Shown: one piece after another, positions 29,349 to 39,277 of the stretch
How positions within the stretch are numbered: position 1 is the stretch's first letter
Layout of the letters: every line of letters starts with the position of its first letter
Assembly: GCA_947588275.1 (NCBI GenBank)
Contig: CANPYJ010000015.1
Span: 1 to 39,277 of the forward strand
DNA: 39,277 bases
Source of the DNA: an uncultured Alphaproteobacteria bacterium
GTDB lineage: Bacteria; Pseudomonadota; Alphaproteobacteria; RF32; CAG-239
Direction of reading: 5' to 3'
The notes under the pieces: generated by a model
Databases searched by the model: none
Seen by the model: the letters and a program-made list of their open reading frames with translations, nothing else
What the model was told of the DNA's origin: nothing
Translations under genes and position numbers: made by a program

Positions 29349-31862
29349 GTGAACAAAAGTTCAAACATCATCAGCGAAATCGACCGCGCCCGACTCAAGC
29401 TCTCTATTGAGCATTACATCAAATATTTTATCGGCAAACGCACCTGCGAGCTCACCAAAGACGAAGCTCTTGAAGCCATTTCCTTGGCCGTACGCGAATT
29501 CGCCATGGACAAGATGTTCGAGACCATCGCCCGTTACAATCAATGCAATTCAAAACGGGTTTATTATCTGTCCATCGAATATCTGATTGGCCGTTCGCTG
29601 GAAAACAATCTCCACAACCTCGGCCTGTTCGATATTATGAAAAATATCAAAATTGAAGGGTTCCCTGACTTTTCGTTGGAAGAAATTTTTGATGCCGAAT
29701 ACGATCCCGCGCTCGGCAACGGCGGTTTGGGACGGTTGGCCGCCTGTTATCTGGATTCGATGGCTTCTCTCGGCCTTCCGGGATTTGGCTATGGCATTGA
29801 CTATAACTTTGGTCTGTTCAAACAAAAATTTGAAAACGGCTATCAGGTTGAGCAGGCCGACAGCTGGCTGGGCGAAAACTCGCCATGGCAGTTTGCGCGC
29901 CACGACCGCACGGTCAAAATTCCGATTTACGGCGAAGTCGAAGTTCTTGACAACCCCAACGGCCAAAAGAGCTTTGTCTGGATGAACACCAAAACGCTTT
30001 ACGGCGTGCCGTCTGATTTTCCGATGGTCGGCTATGCCGGCAAATCGGTCAACTATCTGCGCCTCTTTTCGGCCAAAACCGACGATGAGCTCGATATCAA
30101 CATCTTCAACGAAGGCGGCTATATCGAGGCCATGAAAGAAAAAATCGAGACCGAAACCATTTCTAAGGTTTTGTACCCGTCCGACGCGGTTGAATCGGGC
30201 AAGGAACTCCGCCTCAAACAACAATATTTCTTTGCTTCCTGCGCCGTGCAGGACATATTGCGCCGTTTCCTTGAAAAATCCGAAGACTTCAGCAAGCTTC
30301 CCGAACAGGTTGTCATCCAGCTTAACGACACCCATCCGGCCATTGCCATTGCCGAAATGATGCGCCTGCTGGTCGATGTCTACGGCCAAGAATGGGACGA
30401 TGCGTGGGAAATCACCAGCCATGTTTTTGCCTACACCAATCATACGCTGTTGCCTGAGGCGTTGGAAACCTGGCCGGCGCGCATCATCGGCCGCATGCTG
30501 CCGCGGCACCTGCAAATCATTTATGAAATCAACCGGCGTTTTATGGATTTTGCCCGCTCACGCTTTGGTGAAGACCGAGCCAAGCTCGACAAAGTCTCGA
30601 TTGTCTTCGGCGAAGGCGACAATCAGATAATCCGCATGGCCAATTTGTCTATCGTCGGTTCGTTTTCGGTCAACGGAGTGGCGCAAATTCACTCCGAACT
30701 CATCAAAACCAAACTGGTTCCGGAATTTTATGAACTTTGGCCCGAAAAATTCACCAACGTTACCAACGGCATCACGCCGCGGCGTTGGCTTTTGCACGCC
30801 AACACGGCCTTGTCCGACCTCATCACCTCACGCATCGGTGACAGCTGGATTACTGACCTTACCGAGCTTTCGGAGCTTGAAAAACTGGTTGACGACAAAC
30901 ATTTCATCAAAGCTTTTCAAGACGTCAAGTTGTCCAACAAGCAACGCTTGGCTCAGCATATTTTCAAAGCCGCCGGCATTATGGTCAATCCGGAGAGTAT
31001 GTTTATTGTTCACGCCAAACGCATTCACGAATACAAGCGTCAACTGATGACCATCCTGCAGGTAATCGGCGATTATCTGGACATCATCAAAGACAACAAA
31101 AAGCCGGCCTGCCCCAAGACCTACATCTTTGCCGGCAAAGCCGCTCCGTCTTATAATTTTGCCAAACTCATCATCAAACTGATAAACAACGTGGCCGACG
31201 TTATCAACAACGATCCGAGAGTAAACGATATGCTCAAAGTCGTGTTTATCCCGGATTATAAGGTTTCGGTGGCTGAGATTCTTATACCTTCGGCCGATTT
31301 GAGCGTTCAATCCTCCACCGCCGGTTTTGAAGCCAGCGGCACCGGCAACATGAAGTTTGCCTTGAACGGAGCTCTCACCATCGGCACGCTTGACGGCGCC
31401 AATATCGAGATTCGCGAGGAAGTCGGCGCCGACAACTTCTATCTGTTCGGCCTGACCGAAAAAGAAGTCCAAACTCGCCGCAACAGCTACAACCCGCGGC
31501 AGATATACGAAGAAGACAACTACATTCGGCGAATTCTGAATGCCGTCAATTCCAATATGTTTTGCGAAAAAGACTATGTGCTTCTCTTTAAACCGATTTT
31601 TGAAGAACTGGTCAATCGCGACTACTACTTTGTGTTGGCCGATTTGCAAGACTTTGACAAGAAAATGGCCGAAGCCGAAAAAGACTTTTTGCACAAAGAA
31701 AGCTGGGCTAAAAAAGCCCTGCTTAATGTCGCCCGCATCGGTAAATTTACCTCTGACCGCTCGGTCATGGAATATGCTCGCAACATTTGGAACATTATGC
31801 CTTGCACACCGGACGGCATGATGCCGGAGGCTTCCAAGCGCAAACCCAAAACCTGTGCCTGA
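29349..31862 (+). CDS. glgP: glycogen/starch/alpha-glucan phosphorylase
   Basis: EYDPALGNGGLGRLAACYLDSMA, QLNDTHPAIAIAEMMRLL, EASGTGNMKFALNGALTIGTLDGANIEI PLP motif; GTG start at 29349 with AGGAG 8 nt upstream (alternative GTG at 29340). Confidence 0.97.
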   Translation: MNKSSNIISEIDRARLKLSIEHYIKYFIGKRTCELTKDEALEAISLAVREFAMDKMFETIARYNQCNSKRVYYLSIEYLIGRSLENNLHNLGLFDIMKNIKIEGFPDFSLEEIFDAEYDPALGNGGLGRLAACYLDSMASLGLPGFGYGIDYNFGLFKQKFENGYQVEQADSWLGENSPWQFARHDRTVKIPIYGEVEVLDNPNGQKSFVWMNTKTLYGVPSDFPMVGYAGKSVNYLRLFSAKTDDELDINIFNEGGYIEAMKEKIETETISKVLYPSDAVESGKELRLKQQYFFASCAVQDILRRFLEKSEDFSKLPEQVVIQLNDTHPAIAIAEMMRLLVDVYGQEWDDAWEITSHVFAYTNHTLLPEALETWPARIIGRMLPRHLQIIYEINRRFMDFARSRFGEDRAKLDKVSIVFGEGDNQIIRMANLSIVGSFSVNGVAQIHSELIKTKLVPEFYELWPEKFTNVTNGITPRRWLLHANTALSDLITSRIGDSWITDLTELSELEKLVDDKHFIKAFQDVKLSNKQRLAQHIFKAAGIMVNPESMFIVHAKRIHEYKRQLMTILQVIGDYLDIIKDNKKPACPKTYIFAGKAAPSYNFAKLIIKLINNVADVINNDPRVNDMLKVVFIPDYKVSVAEILIPSADLSVQSSTAGFEASGTGNMKFALNGALTIGTLDGANIEIREEVGADNFYLFGLTEKEVQTRRNSYNPRQIYEEDNYIRRILNAVNSNMFCEKDYVLLFKPIFEELVNRDYYFVLADLQDFDKKMAEAEKDFLHKESWAKKALLNVARIGKFTSDRSVMEYARNIWNIMPCTPDGMMPEASKRKPKTCA

Positions 31863-31875
31863 ACCGATTAAACAT

Positions 31876-31906
31876 AAAAAAAGCGGCTTTGCAAAGCCGC
31901 TTTTTT
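31876..31906. terminator. bidirectional terminator after glgP
   Basis: AAAAAAGCGGCTTTG-CAAAGCCGCTTTTTT. Confidence 0.85.
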
Positions 31907-31927
31907 GTGTAAAATTGCTGACATCTG

Positions 31928-33997
31928 CTAACGTCCCTCGCCGCGCATCGGCATCGACACGGGCCTGACGGGCTGCGCACTGCGATAAGTTGCCGGCATC
32001 GGCACGCCCGGAATACCTTTGTCGGGATGTTCGGATGACGGAAGTTCTTTTTGAGAGAGCTGCCGTCCGGCGGTTTGCACGTCCGGCCACGACCATTTTT
32101 GCGCATTTTCGGCGCCCGTACGTTCGGCAATATCCGCCCACGCCCGGTTCATGGTCGCAATAGACTGTCTTAGGGCATTGCTTGATCCGGATTTGGTGGC
32201 GTTCTTCGAATCTTCGCCGAAATAATCCTGGAATCTATTGATAATCGAACCGCGAACCTCATACATTTGCGTCTGCATAAAGTCCATGCAAAGCTTACGA
32301 TTCGCCGCCGCATCCCGATTCATATAGTCAAACTTAAACGGATGCTGCAGAATTTCACCGTTTTTGCCCTTGGTTTCATAATAACCTCTTTCAACGGCCT
32401 GAGCAAGTTTGCCATAAGCCTCATAAGCACAGGCGGTATCAAGTTGCGTCCAAGCCTGTCCGAATTTTCCTTCGATTCCGTCTTTAACCCAGTTTTGGAT
32501 TTCGCCCTCATAAGAGCTCCTAAGGTAAAACAGCTTAAGTTCAGCTTCCATTTTCACCGCGCTTTTGCCAAGTTCGGAAGCCATATTTTTATCGCCTTTG
32601 TATTGGCAATGAGCAAAGATTTCCCGCACCAAACGCATTTTAAATTCATGTTTTTTGGAAGGGCTGCCTTTGGGATTGTCATTCATCGCCTTCAACAAAG
32701 CCAGCAGCTGGTCATTATCAAAATCGATACCGTCCGGATAATCCTTTGATTTCAGGCGCGGGCAGACCAATTGGTCTCCGGAGGCCTCAATCAAAGCGCC
32801 AAAAACGTCTTTACCCATTTGTCCGGCATTGCCCATGTCAAAATAGTCATATCCGGCTTCCTTAAATCCCTTGAGAATACCCTTGGCAACACCGCCTTCC
32901 ATTTTGCCGTTCTGCGGCAGATAAATTCCGACCTTCGGCGGCTGCCCCGGATAAAACCGCAGGCCGTATTTCTTGGTATGTTTGATGGTGCCGCTTCTTT
33001 CATCATATTTGCCGTCTTCGTGTTTGTCGGCCTCGGAGTTATAGAAACCCATCACATAGCTGCCGTCCGGCATTCGATAAGAACGAATGCATCTGTCCGG
33101 AATACGCATCATTCCGGCACGGAATTTGGCCGCTTTTTTAAGTTCGCCCACCGCGCTTTTTTTGGGACGCGAGGTCATATATTCTTCAAACGGCAGCTGA
33201 ATGCCCAGCTCCTGACCGCTCTGCTCGCTTTCCGCAGGCTCTGCCGCACTGGTTTCGACGTTGCGGCCGTTCGTGTTGCCGGATTCCGCCCTCTCTGCCA
33301 AAACCGCGTTCAGATTGGCGCTGTTGATCCCACGGTTGTAATATTCCTGTCGCAAATCTTGCAGTTCCTCATACGATTTTTCCTGGAGTGAGGCCAGCGA
33401 AAATTCCGTAAATTTTTCTTGGAACGAACAATTAAGATCGTTTCCGTCTTTATCGACACATTTCAAATCCTTAGCATTATCAAAATTTTCCAGTTTCAGA
33501 TCCATCTGATCCATAAAAGCGGCCAACTGCGCAATTTGGTTTTCGTTGAGTGCCGAACCTTTGGTAAACACGATGGACATATCATTGCGAATGGCAAACT
33601 TCAGTCCGCTGCCGCTTTGGTCGTTGACGCGCATCAACAACGCCCCGTCTTTATATTCCATTTTGCAAGGATGAGGCGCTTTTTCGTCACCGAAGCCCCA
33701 GCCGTTTTCCGTCACGGCCTTCTGCAGATTGTTCAAAATGGCAAACTGTTTTACTTGCTTGGGATCAGTCTTAATTTGTTCATAGAGACTGACCATGTCT
33801 TTCAGCCGGTCGGGCGTTGCGTCATCAACATAATTTTCGACCCCGTCGGGAACGCTTCCGCCTTTGGCGGCATTCCATGCATCTTGACTCTTGGTCATCT
33901 CCGCAACCTGTGCCAGAGCCTCCGCATCGTCATAAAACGCGTCCAAAGTGTCGTCTATGCCGGCGGTATCAATCTTAAACGGGGTAATGTCTGCCAT
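31928..33997 (-). CDS. large protein of unknown function (694-aa ORF; 690 aa from ATG at 33997)
   Basis: Long ORF with GAAAGG SD 7 nt before ATG at 33997; no recognisable domain, signal peptide or TM segment. Confidence 0.8.
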   Translation of the reverse strand: MADITPFKIDTAGIDDTLDAFYDDAEALAQVAEMTKSQDAWNAAKGGSVPDGVENYVDDATPDRLKDMVSLYEQIKTDPKQVKQFAILNNLQKAVTENGWGFGDEKAPHPCKMEYKDGALLMRVNDQSGSGLKFAIRNDMSIVFTKGSALNENQIAQLAAFMDQMDLKLENFDNAKDLKCVDKDGNDLNCSFQEKFTEFSLASLQEKSYEELQDLRQEYYNRGINSANLNAVLAERAESGNTNGRNVETSAAEPAESEQSGQELGIQLPFEEYMTSRPKKSAVGELKKAAKFRAGMMRIPDRCIRSYRMPDGSYVMGFYNSEADKHEDGKYDERSGTIKHTKKYGLRFYPGQPPKVGIYLPQNGKMEGGVAKGILKGFKEAGYDYFDMGNAGQMGKDVFGALIEASGDQLVCPRLKSKDYPDGIDFDNDQLLALLKAMNDNPKGSPSKKHEFKMRLVREIFAHCQYKGDKNMASELGKSAVKMEAELKLFYLRSSYEGEIQNWVKDGIEGKFGQAWTQLDTACAYEAYGKLAQAVERGYYETKGKNGEILQHPFKFDYMNRDAAANRKLCMDFMQTQMYEVRGSIINRFQDYFGEDSKNATKSGSSNALRQSIATMNRAWADIAERTGAENAQKWSWPDVQTAGRQLSQKELPSSEHPDKGIPGVPMPATYRSAQPVRPVSMPMRGEGR

Positions 33998-34246
33998 AAC
34001 CGTACCTTTCAAAACGTTTCATCTTAAGTTTATCATAAACCAAACTTTCGTAAAATGCAAGAGTTTTGTCCACTAACGCGCCTATCTGTCCCAAATTAGT
34101 TTATACTGCGGATTTATTTACAAAAAATTAATTGCCGATGGCTTTTTGAAAAGGATTTATTGACGATATATGACAAAAAGACAAACTTTGAATCCGACAT
34201 GTGGACGCCGGCTTTTTTTGCTTGAAAATAATTCAAGAAGTGTTAA

Positions 34247-35323
<1,077 letters not shown>

Positions 35324-35335
35324 ACTGTGTTTACA

Positions 35336-35367
35336 AACCCTCTTGGCTTGCCAAGGGGGTTTTGTTT
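35336..35367 (+). terminator. terminator/attenuator-like stem-loop between gap and pgk
   Basis: AACCCTCTTGGC-TT-GCCAAGGGGGTTTTG. Confidence 0.65.
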
Positions 35368-35383
35368 ATAAAGGACAAGACAA

Positions 35384-36595
35384 ATGACAGAATACAAGAC
35401 TTTAAAAGACTTAGGAGATTTGCACGGCAAAGTTGCCATGCTTCGCGCCGACCTTAATGTTCCCATGGACGAGAACTTTCACGTCACCAACACCGCCCGC
35501 ATTGACCGCACGGTACCGACCATCAAAACCCTGATGGACAAAGGCGCCAAAGTAGTGGTTATCTCGCACTTCGGACGCCCCGAAGGCAAAGGCGACATGA
35601 AAAACTCACTCTCGCACGTGGCGCCGGAACTGCAAAAATCGCTTGGCAAGACGGTGGTGTTTGTTGATGACTGCATCGGTTCCAAAGTCGCCGACGCGGT
35701 CAAAAACATGAAAGCCGACGAGGTCTTGCTGCTTGAAAACCTGCGTTTTTACGATGAAGAGAAAAAAGGCGACGCCGCATTTGCCAAAGAGCTTGTCAAA
35801 CCGGCCGACGTCTATGTTTCCGACGCTTTCTCGACAGCCCACCGCGCCCATGCCTCCATGGTGGCGGCGGCCAAAGAGCGTCCGGCGGCTTTCGGCCTGC
35901 TGATGGAAGAAGAAGTCAACGCGCTTTCCAAAGGGCTCAACAATCCCGACCGTCCACTGATGGCGATTGTCGGCGGCTCCAAGGTTTCGACCAAACTGGA
36001 CCTTCTCAACAATCTGGTCAAAAAAGTCAACAAACTGGTCATATCCGGCGGCATGGCGCACACTTTCATGAAAGCCAGCGGTGTCGACACCGTCAACGAG
36101 AGCAACTCCTTGGTGCAAATGGACATGATTGACACCGCCAAAGAGATTATGAAAACCGCGCAGGCCAACAATTGCGAGATTATTCTGCCGGTTGACGTGG
36201 TGGTTGCCAAAGAATTCAAGCCGATGGCCGAACACAAGACGGTAGATTTGGCACACATTCCGGCCGAAGGATGGAGTCTTTTGGACGTTGGCGAAAAGAC
36301 CATTGCGGCCATCAACGCCAAACTTGCGGAATGCAAAACATTGGTTTGGAACGGCCCCTTGGGCGTGTTTGAGATGAAACCGTTCGACAACGCCACCAAC
36401 AAGGTTGCGGCCAAGGCGGCGGAGCTCACCGCAGCGGGCAAACTGACTTCGGTGGCCGGCGGCGGCGACACGGTGTCGGCCTTGGCCAATGCCGGAGTTG
36501 AAAACAAGTTTTCTTATATTTCGACTGCCGGCGGCGCTTTTCTTGAGTGGATGGAAGGCAAAGAACTGCCGGGCGTTGTCGTGCTCAAAAAATAA
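35384..36595 (+). CDS. pgk: phosphoglycerate kinase
   Basis: LRADLNVPMDE, ISHFGRPEGK, VWNGPLGVFE, GGGDTVSAL. Confidence 0.97.
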   Translation: MTEYKTLKDLGDLHGKVAMLRADLNVPMDENFHVTNTARIDRTVPTIKTLMDKGAKVVVISHFGRPEGKGDMKNSLSHVAPELQKSLGKTVVFVDDCIGSKVADAVKNMKADEVLLLENLRFYDEEKKGDAAFAKELVKPADVYVSDAFSTAHRAHASMVAAAKERPAAFGLLMEEEVNALSKGLNNPDRPLMAIVGGSKVSTKLDLLNNLVKKVNKLVISGGMAHTFMKASGVDTVNESNSLVQMDMIDTAKEIMKTAQANNCEIILPVDVVVAKEFKPMAEHKTVDLAHIPAEGWSLLDVGEKTIAAINAKLAECKTLVWNGPLGVFEMKPFDNATNKVAAKAAELTAAGKLTSVAGGGDTVSALANAGVENKFSYISTAGGAFLEWMEGKELPGVVVLKK

Positions 36596-36607
36596 GCTTG
36601 TTCATTA

Positions 36608-36639
36608 AACTCCGGATACTCAAGTATCCGGAGTTTTTT
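36608..36639. terminator. rho-independent terminator after pgk
   Basis: AACTCCGGATAC-TCAA-GTATCCGGAGTTTTTT. Confidence 0.85.
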
Positions 36640-36652
36640 ATGAATCGCCGCT

Positions 36653-37753
36653 TTATTTTTGCGGTTCAAAAATCTCGCCGCAAATGCATGGCTGAAGCAC
36701 GCCGGTCGTAAACGGATAAGTCGCCGGCATAAAGTTGCTGCGCCGCACGGCCAAAAACGCAAAGGCCTGCGCCTCTGCGGCAACGGCATTCCAGCCGAAT
36801 TCCGAGGCAGCCTTGACTTCGGTATTTTCAAACCTTTGCCGCAAAAAACGCAGCAACGTCGGGTTTTCGGCGCCATTGCCGCAAACGGCCAGCACTTTGG
36901 GCATCTCCGGCACATACAAAGCCATCGAATACGCGATTGCTTCCGCCACAAAAGCGGTGGCGGTGGCGGCGCCGTCATTAAGGCTCAGACCTTCCAGATG
37001 TTCCAGCTTGTCTCTGAATGTTTCTTTATCGGCGGCCTTAGGCGGCATTTTGGCCAAGAACTTGTGCCGCATCAACTGTGACAACACCGCTGTTTGCACT
37101 TGTCCCAGCGCCGCCAATTTGCCGTTGTAGTCTGCATGCTGCCCGCCATGCTTAAGCGTCCAATCATTAATAGCGTTGCACCCCGGAGCAATATCAAAAG
37201 CCAGCATTTCGCCGTTTGAACCCAGCCATGTCAAACTGGCGATGCCGCCGATGTCAACAATCGCAAACGGCTTTTCTTGGCGGCCGGCCAAAGCCTGATG
37301 ATATACGGCCGACAACGGAGCGCCCTGCCCGCCGGCCAGCATGTCGGCCTGCATAAAGCGGCTCACGGTTTTGATATGGATTTCGTCGGCCAATTGTTGT
37401 CCGTTGCCAAGTTGCACAATCAACTTTTCGGCCGGCTTATGCGCCGCCACCGGACCGTCGAGCCCGACAATGTCTATTGTCTCGTCATATGTCTCTTGCA
37501 TTTCGCGCACAATGCCGGCAAAAAAACGGGCAAGTTCATTGTCCAATGTTTGCTTAGCCACGGCGTCGTACTCGGCATAATGTTTCTGAAAATGCCTCAG
37601 CCGGTCGCGCAAATCGTCTTCATAAGGAGCCTCAAACGCCGCACCGTCAGCAAAAACATCGACCCCGTCAGTAGAAATCACGGCCGCGGCGACGCCGTCC
37701 ATAGAAGATTTGCTGACTATTCCGAGAGCTCGTTGAGCGCGAAGTGAATCCAT
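36653..37753 (-). CDS. anmK: anhydro-N-acetylmuramic acid kinase-like protein (divergent)
   Basis: SMDGVAAAVISTDG, ADMLAGGQGAPLSAVYHQAL, IVDIGGIASLTW, FDIAPGCNAINDW, EAQAFAFLAVR align to AnmK motifs with substitutions. Confidence 0.85.
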   Translation of the reverse strand: MDSLRAQRALGIVSKSSMDGVAAAVISTDGVDVFADGAAFEAPYEDDLRDRLRHFQKHYAEYDAVAKQTLDNELARFFAGIVREMQETYDETIDIVGLDGPVAAHKPAEKLIVQLGNGQQLADEIHIKTVSRFMQADMLAGGQGAPLSAVYHQALAGRQEKPFAIVDIGGIASLTWLGSNGEMLAFDIAPGCNAINDWTLKHGGQHADYNGKLAALGQVQTAVLSQLMRHKFLAKMPPKAADKETFRDKLEHLEGLSLNDGAATATAFVAEAIAYSMALYVPEMPKVLAVCGNGAENPTLLRFLRQRFENTEVKAASEFGWNAVAAEAQAFAFLAVRRSNFMPATYPFTTGVLQPCICGEIFEPQK

Positions 37754-37840
37754 GGCAAAAAAATCAAACTCCTGACTTGCATTATAAAGATATTATTGTT
37801 AATATGCGTTAAAATTTAGTTAGAAAGAAAGGAAAATACG

Positions 37841-39097
37841 ATGTCGCGATTCAAATCCCAATTTATCAACATAATGGTGGAACGCGGTTTTTACAACCAA
37901 TGCACCAACGAACAGGGATTTGACGAATATTTGTACGAGTGCGAAACCAGAGGCACGCCTGCCGTCGGATATCTGGGTTCCGACCCCACCGGTGACAGCC
38001 TGCATGTCGGGCACATTGTGCCGCTGATGATGCTGCGCTGGTTTCAAAAATGCGGTCACAAACCGTTGACCTTGGTTGGCGGCGCCACCGCGCGCATCGG
38101 CGATCCCTCGGGCAAAGACAAGCTGCGTCCGTTTTTGAGCGAAGAAACTTTGGCCGCCAACGCCCAAGGGCTCAAAAAATCTTTTTCCAAGTTTCTCAAG
38201 TATGGTTCCGGCGCTGCCGATGCCCTGATGGTTGACAACTGGGAGTGGTTTAAAGACATCAACTATCTGACTTTTTTGCGCGACGTTGGCACCTGCTATT
38301 CGGTTAACCGCATGCTTTCGATGGACAGCGTCAAAACCCGCCTTGAGCGCGAACAGCCGATGAGCTTTTTGGAGTTCAACTACATGCTCCTGCAGGGCTA
38401 TGACTTCTGCCAGCTTTATCAACAATACGGCTGCCGCGCGCAGATTGCCGGATCTGACCAATGGGGCAACATTGTCTCCGGCACCGAACTCGGACGACGC
38501 AAATACGACGTTGAACTGTTTGGCTTTACCAGTCCGATTATCACCGATTCATCCGGCAAAAAAATGGGCAAGTCCGAAGGCAATGCCGTATGGATTAACG
38601 AAGACAAGCTCTCGGCTTATGATTACTATCAATATTTCCGCAATATCGGTGATGCCGAGGTCGGCAAATGCCTGCGCATTTATACGGATTTGCCGATGGA
38701 CGAGATTCGCCGTTTGGACACGCTGAAAGATCAGGAAATCAACGAAGCCAAAAAGATTTTGGCTTTTGAGGCCACCAAAATCTGCCGTGGCGAGACCGAA
38801 GCTCTCAAAGCGCAGCAAACCGCCGTACAGACATTTGAGCAAGGTCTTGCCGGCACCGACCTGCCGCAGCTTAAGGCTTCAGTCGGAAGCGGGATTTTAG
38901 ACGTCTTTTTGCAAATCGGATTTGTTGAAAGCAAGGGCGAGGCACGACGCCTTATCAAACAAAGCGGCCTCAAACTTAACGACAAGCCGATTACGGATGA
39001 AAACTACCGTCTGACCGCCGCCGATTTTATTGACGGACAGGCCAAAATCTCGCAAGGCAAAAAGAAACACGGGCTGATAAACAATGACAAAGTATAG
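37841..39097 (+). CDS. tyrS: tyrosyl-tRNA synthetase
   Basis: GSDPTGDSLHVGHIVPLMMLR HIGH-type motif, KMGKSEGN KMSKS-type motif, C-terminal S4-like VESKGEARRLIKQSGLKLNDKPI. Confidence 0.97.
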   Translation: MSRFKSQFINIMVERGFYNQCTNEQGFDEYLYECETRGTPAVGYLGSDPTGDSLHVGHIVPLMMLRWFQKCGHKPLTLVGGATARIGDPSGKDKLRPFLSEETLAANAQGLKKSFSKFLKYGSGAADALMVDNWEWFKDINYLTFLRDVGTCYSVNRMLSMDSVKTRLEREQPMSFLEFNYMLLQGYDFCQLYQQYGCRAQIAGSDQWGNIVSGTELGRRKYDVELFGFTSPIITDSSGKKMGKSEGNAVWINEDKLSAYDYYQYFRNIGDAEVGKCLRIYTDLPMDEIRRLDTLKDQEINEAKKILAFEATKICRGETEALKAQQTAVQTFEQGLAGTDLPQLKASVGSGILDVFLQIGFVESKGEARRLIKQSGLKLNDKPITDENYRLTAADFIDGQAKISQGKKKHGLINNDKV

Positions 39098-39117
39098 AGA
39101 ATGTGTCATTGTGAGGA
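39095..39117. repeat. direct repeat copy 1 (TAGAGAATGTGTCATTGTGAGGA)
   Basis: 22/23 identical to 39144-39166. Confidence 0.85.
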
Positions 39118-39143
39118 AAGAGCGCAGGCAAATGACGAAGGAA

Positions 39144-39271
39144 TAGAGAATGTGTCATTGCGAGGACATTTATGTCCGAAGCAATCCATTTTTATTTAGA
39201 CAGTCATTCGTTGTTTTGTTTTTGTGGCGAGATTCCTAAAGATGGATTGCTTCGCTGCGCTCGCAATGACA
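39144..39271. repeat. direct repeat copy 2 plus inverted-repeat element (TGTCATTGCGAG...GAAGCAATCCA / TGGATTGCTTCG...CTCGCAATGACA)
   Basis: Left arm 39153-39188 and right arm 39243-39271 are imperfect reverse complements; resembles widely scattered 'TCATTGCGAG...GCAATCC' intergenic palindromic repeats. Confidence 0.8.
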
Positions 39272-39277
39272 AGAAGA

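Noticed and set aside
30828-32141. 437-aa minus-strand ORF opposite glgP
   Set aside because: Covers the glgP coding sequence, a strong terminator and the end of the 694-aa gene; shadow ORF.

Overview
The window reads as a chromosomal segment of an alphaproteobacterium; the lineage is inferred from PopZ/DUF2497 next to valS, CarD, a SufBCDS-SufT operon and type I GAPDH. Most of it is housekeeping: initiator tRNA-Met, pepF, a GlmU-N-like nucleotidyltransferase, glmM, carD, a LysM/M23 lipoprotein, the suf operon, dCMP deaminase, eno, valS, a PopZ-like protein, a TolC-family protein, glgP, gap, pgk, anmK and tyrS. No prophage, transposase, CRISPR array or rRNA was seen. The most interesting items are: (1) two tandem, SD-preceded micro-ORFs (23 and 22 aa, each one hydrophobic helix) behind a 66-aa HTH gene, below the size cut-off of the supplied ORF track; (2) a secreted Cys-repeat protein with a beta-rich C-terminal half; (3) a zeta-toxin-like kinase without a visible antitoxin, convergent with a VanX/DdpX-type dipeptidase; (4) a 694-aa ORF (690 aa from its likely ATG) with no recognisable domain; (5) a MazG-like gene inside the suf operon; (6) a repeat element whose first copy contains the tyrS stop codon; (7) a near-identical 19-20 bp element upstream of carD and of the dipeptidase gene. 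All calls come from reading the sequence and the supplied translations; no database search was possible.
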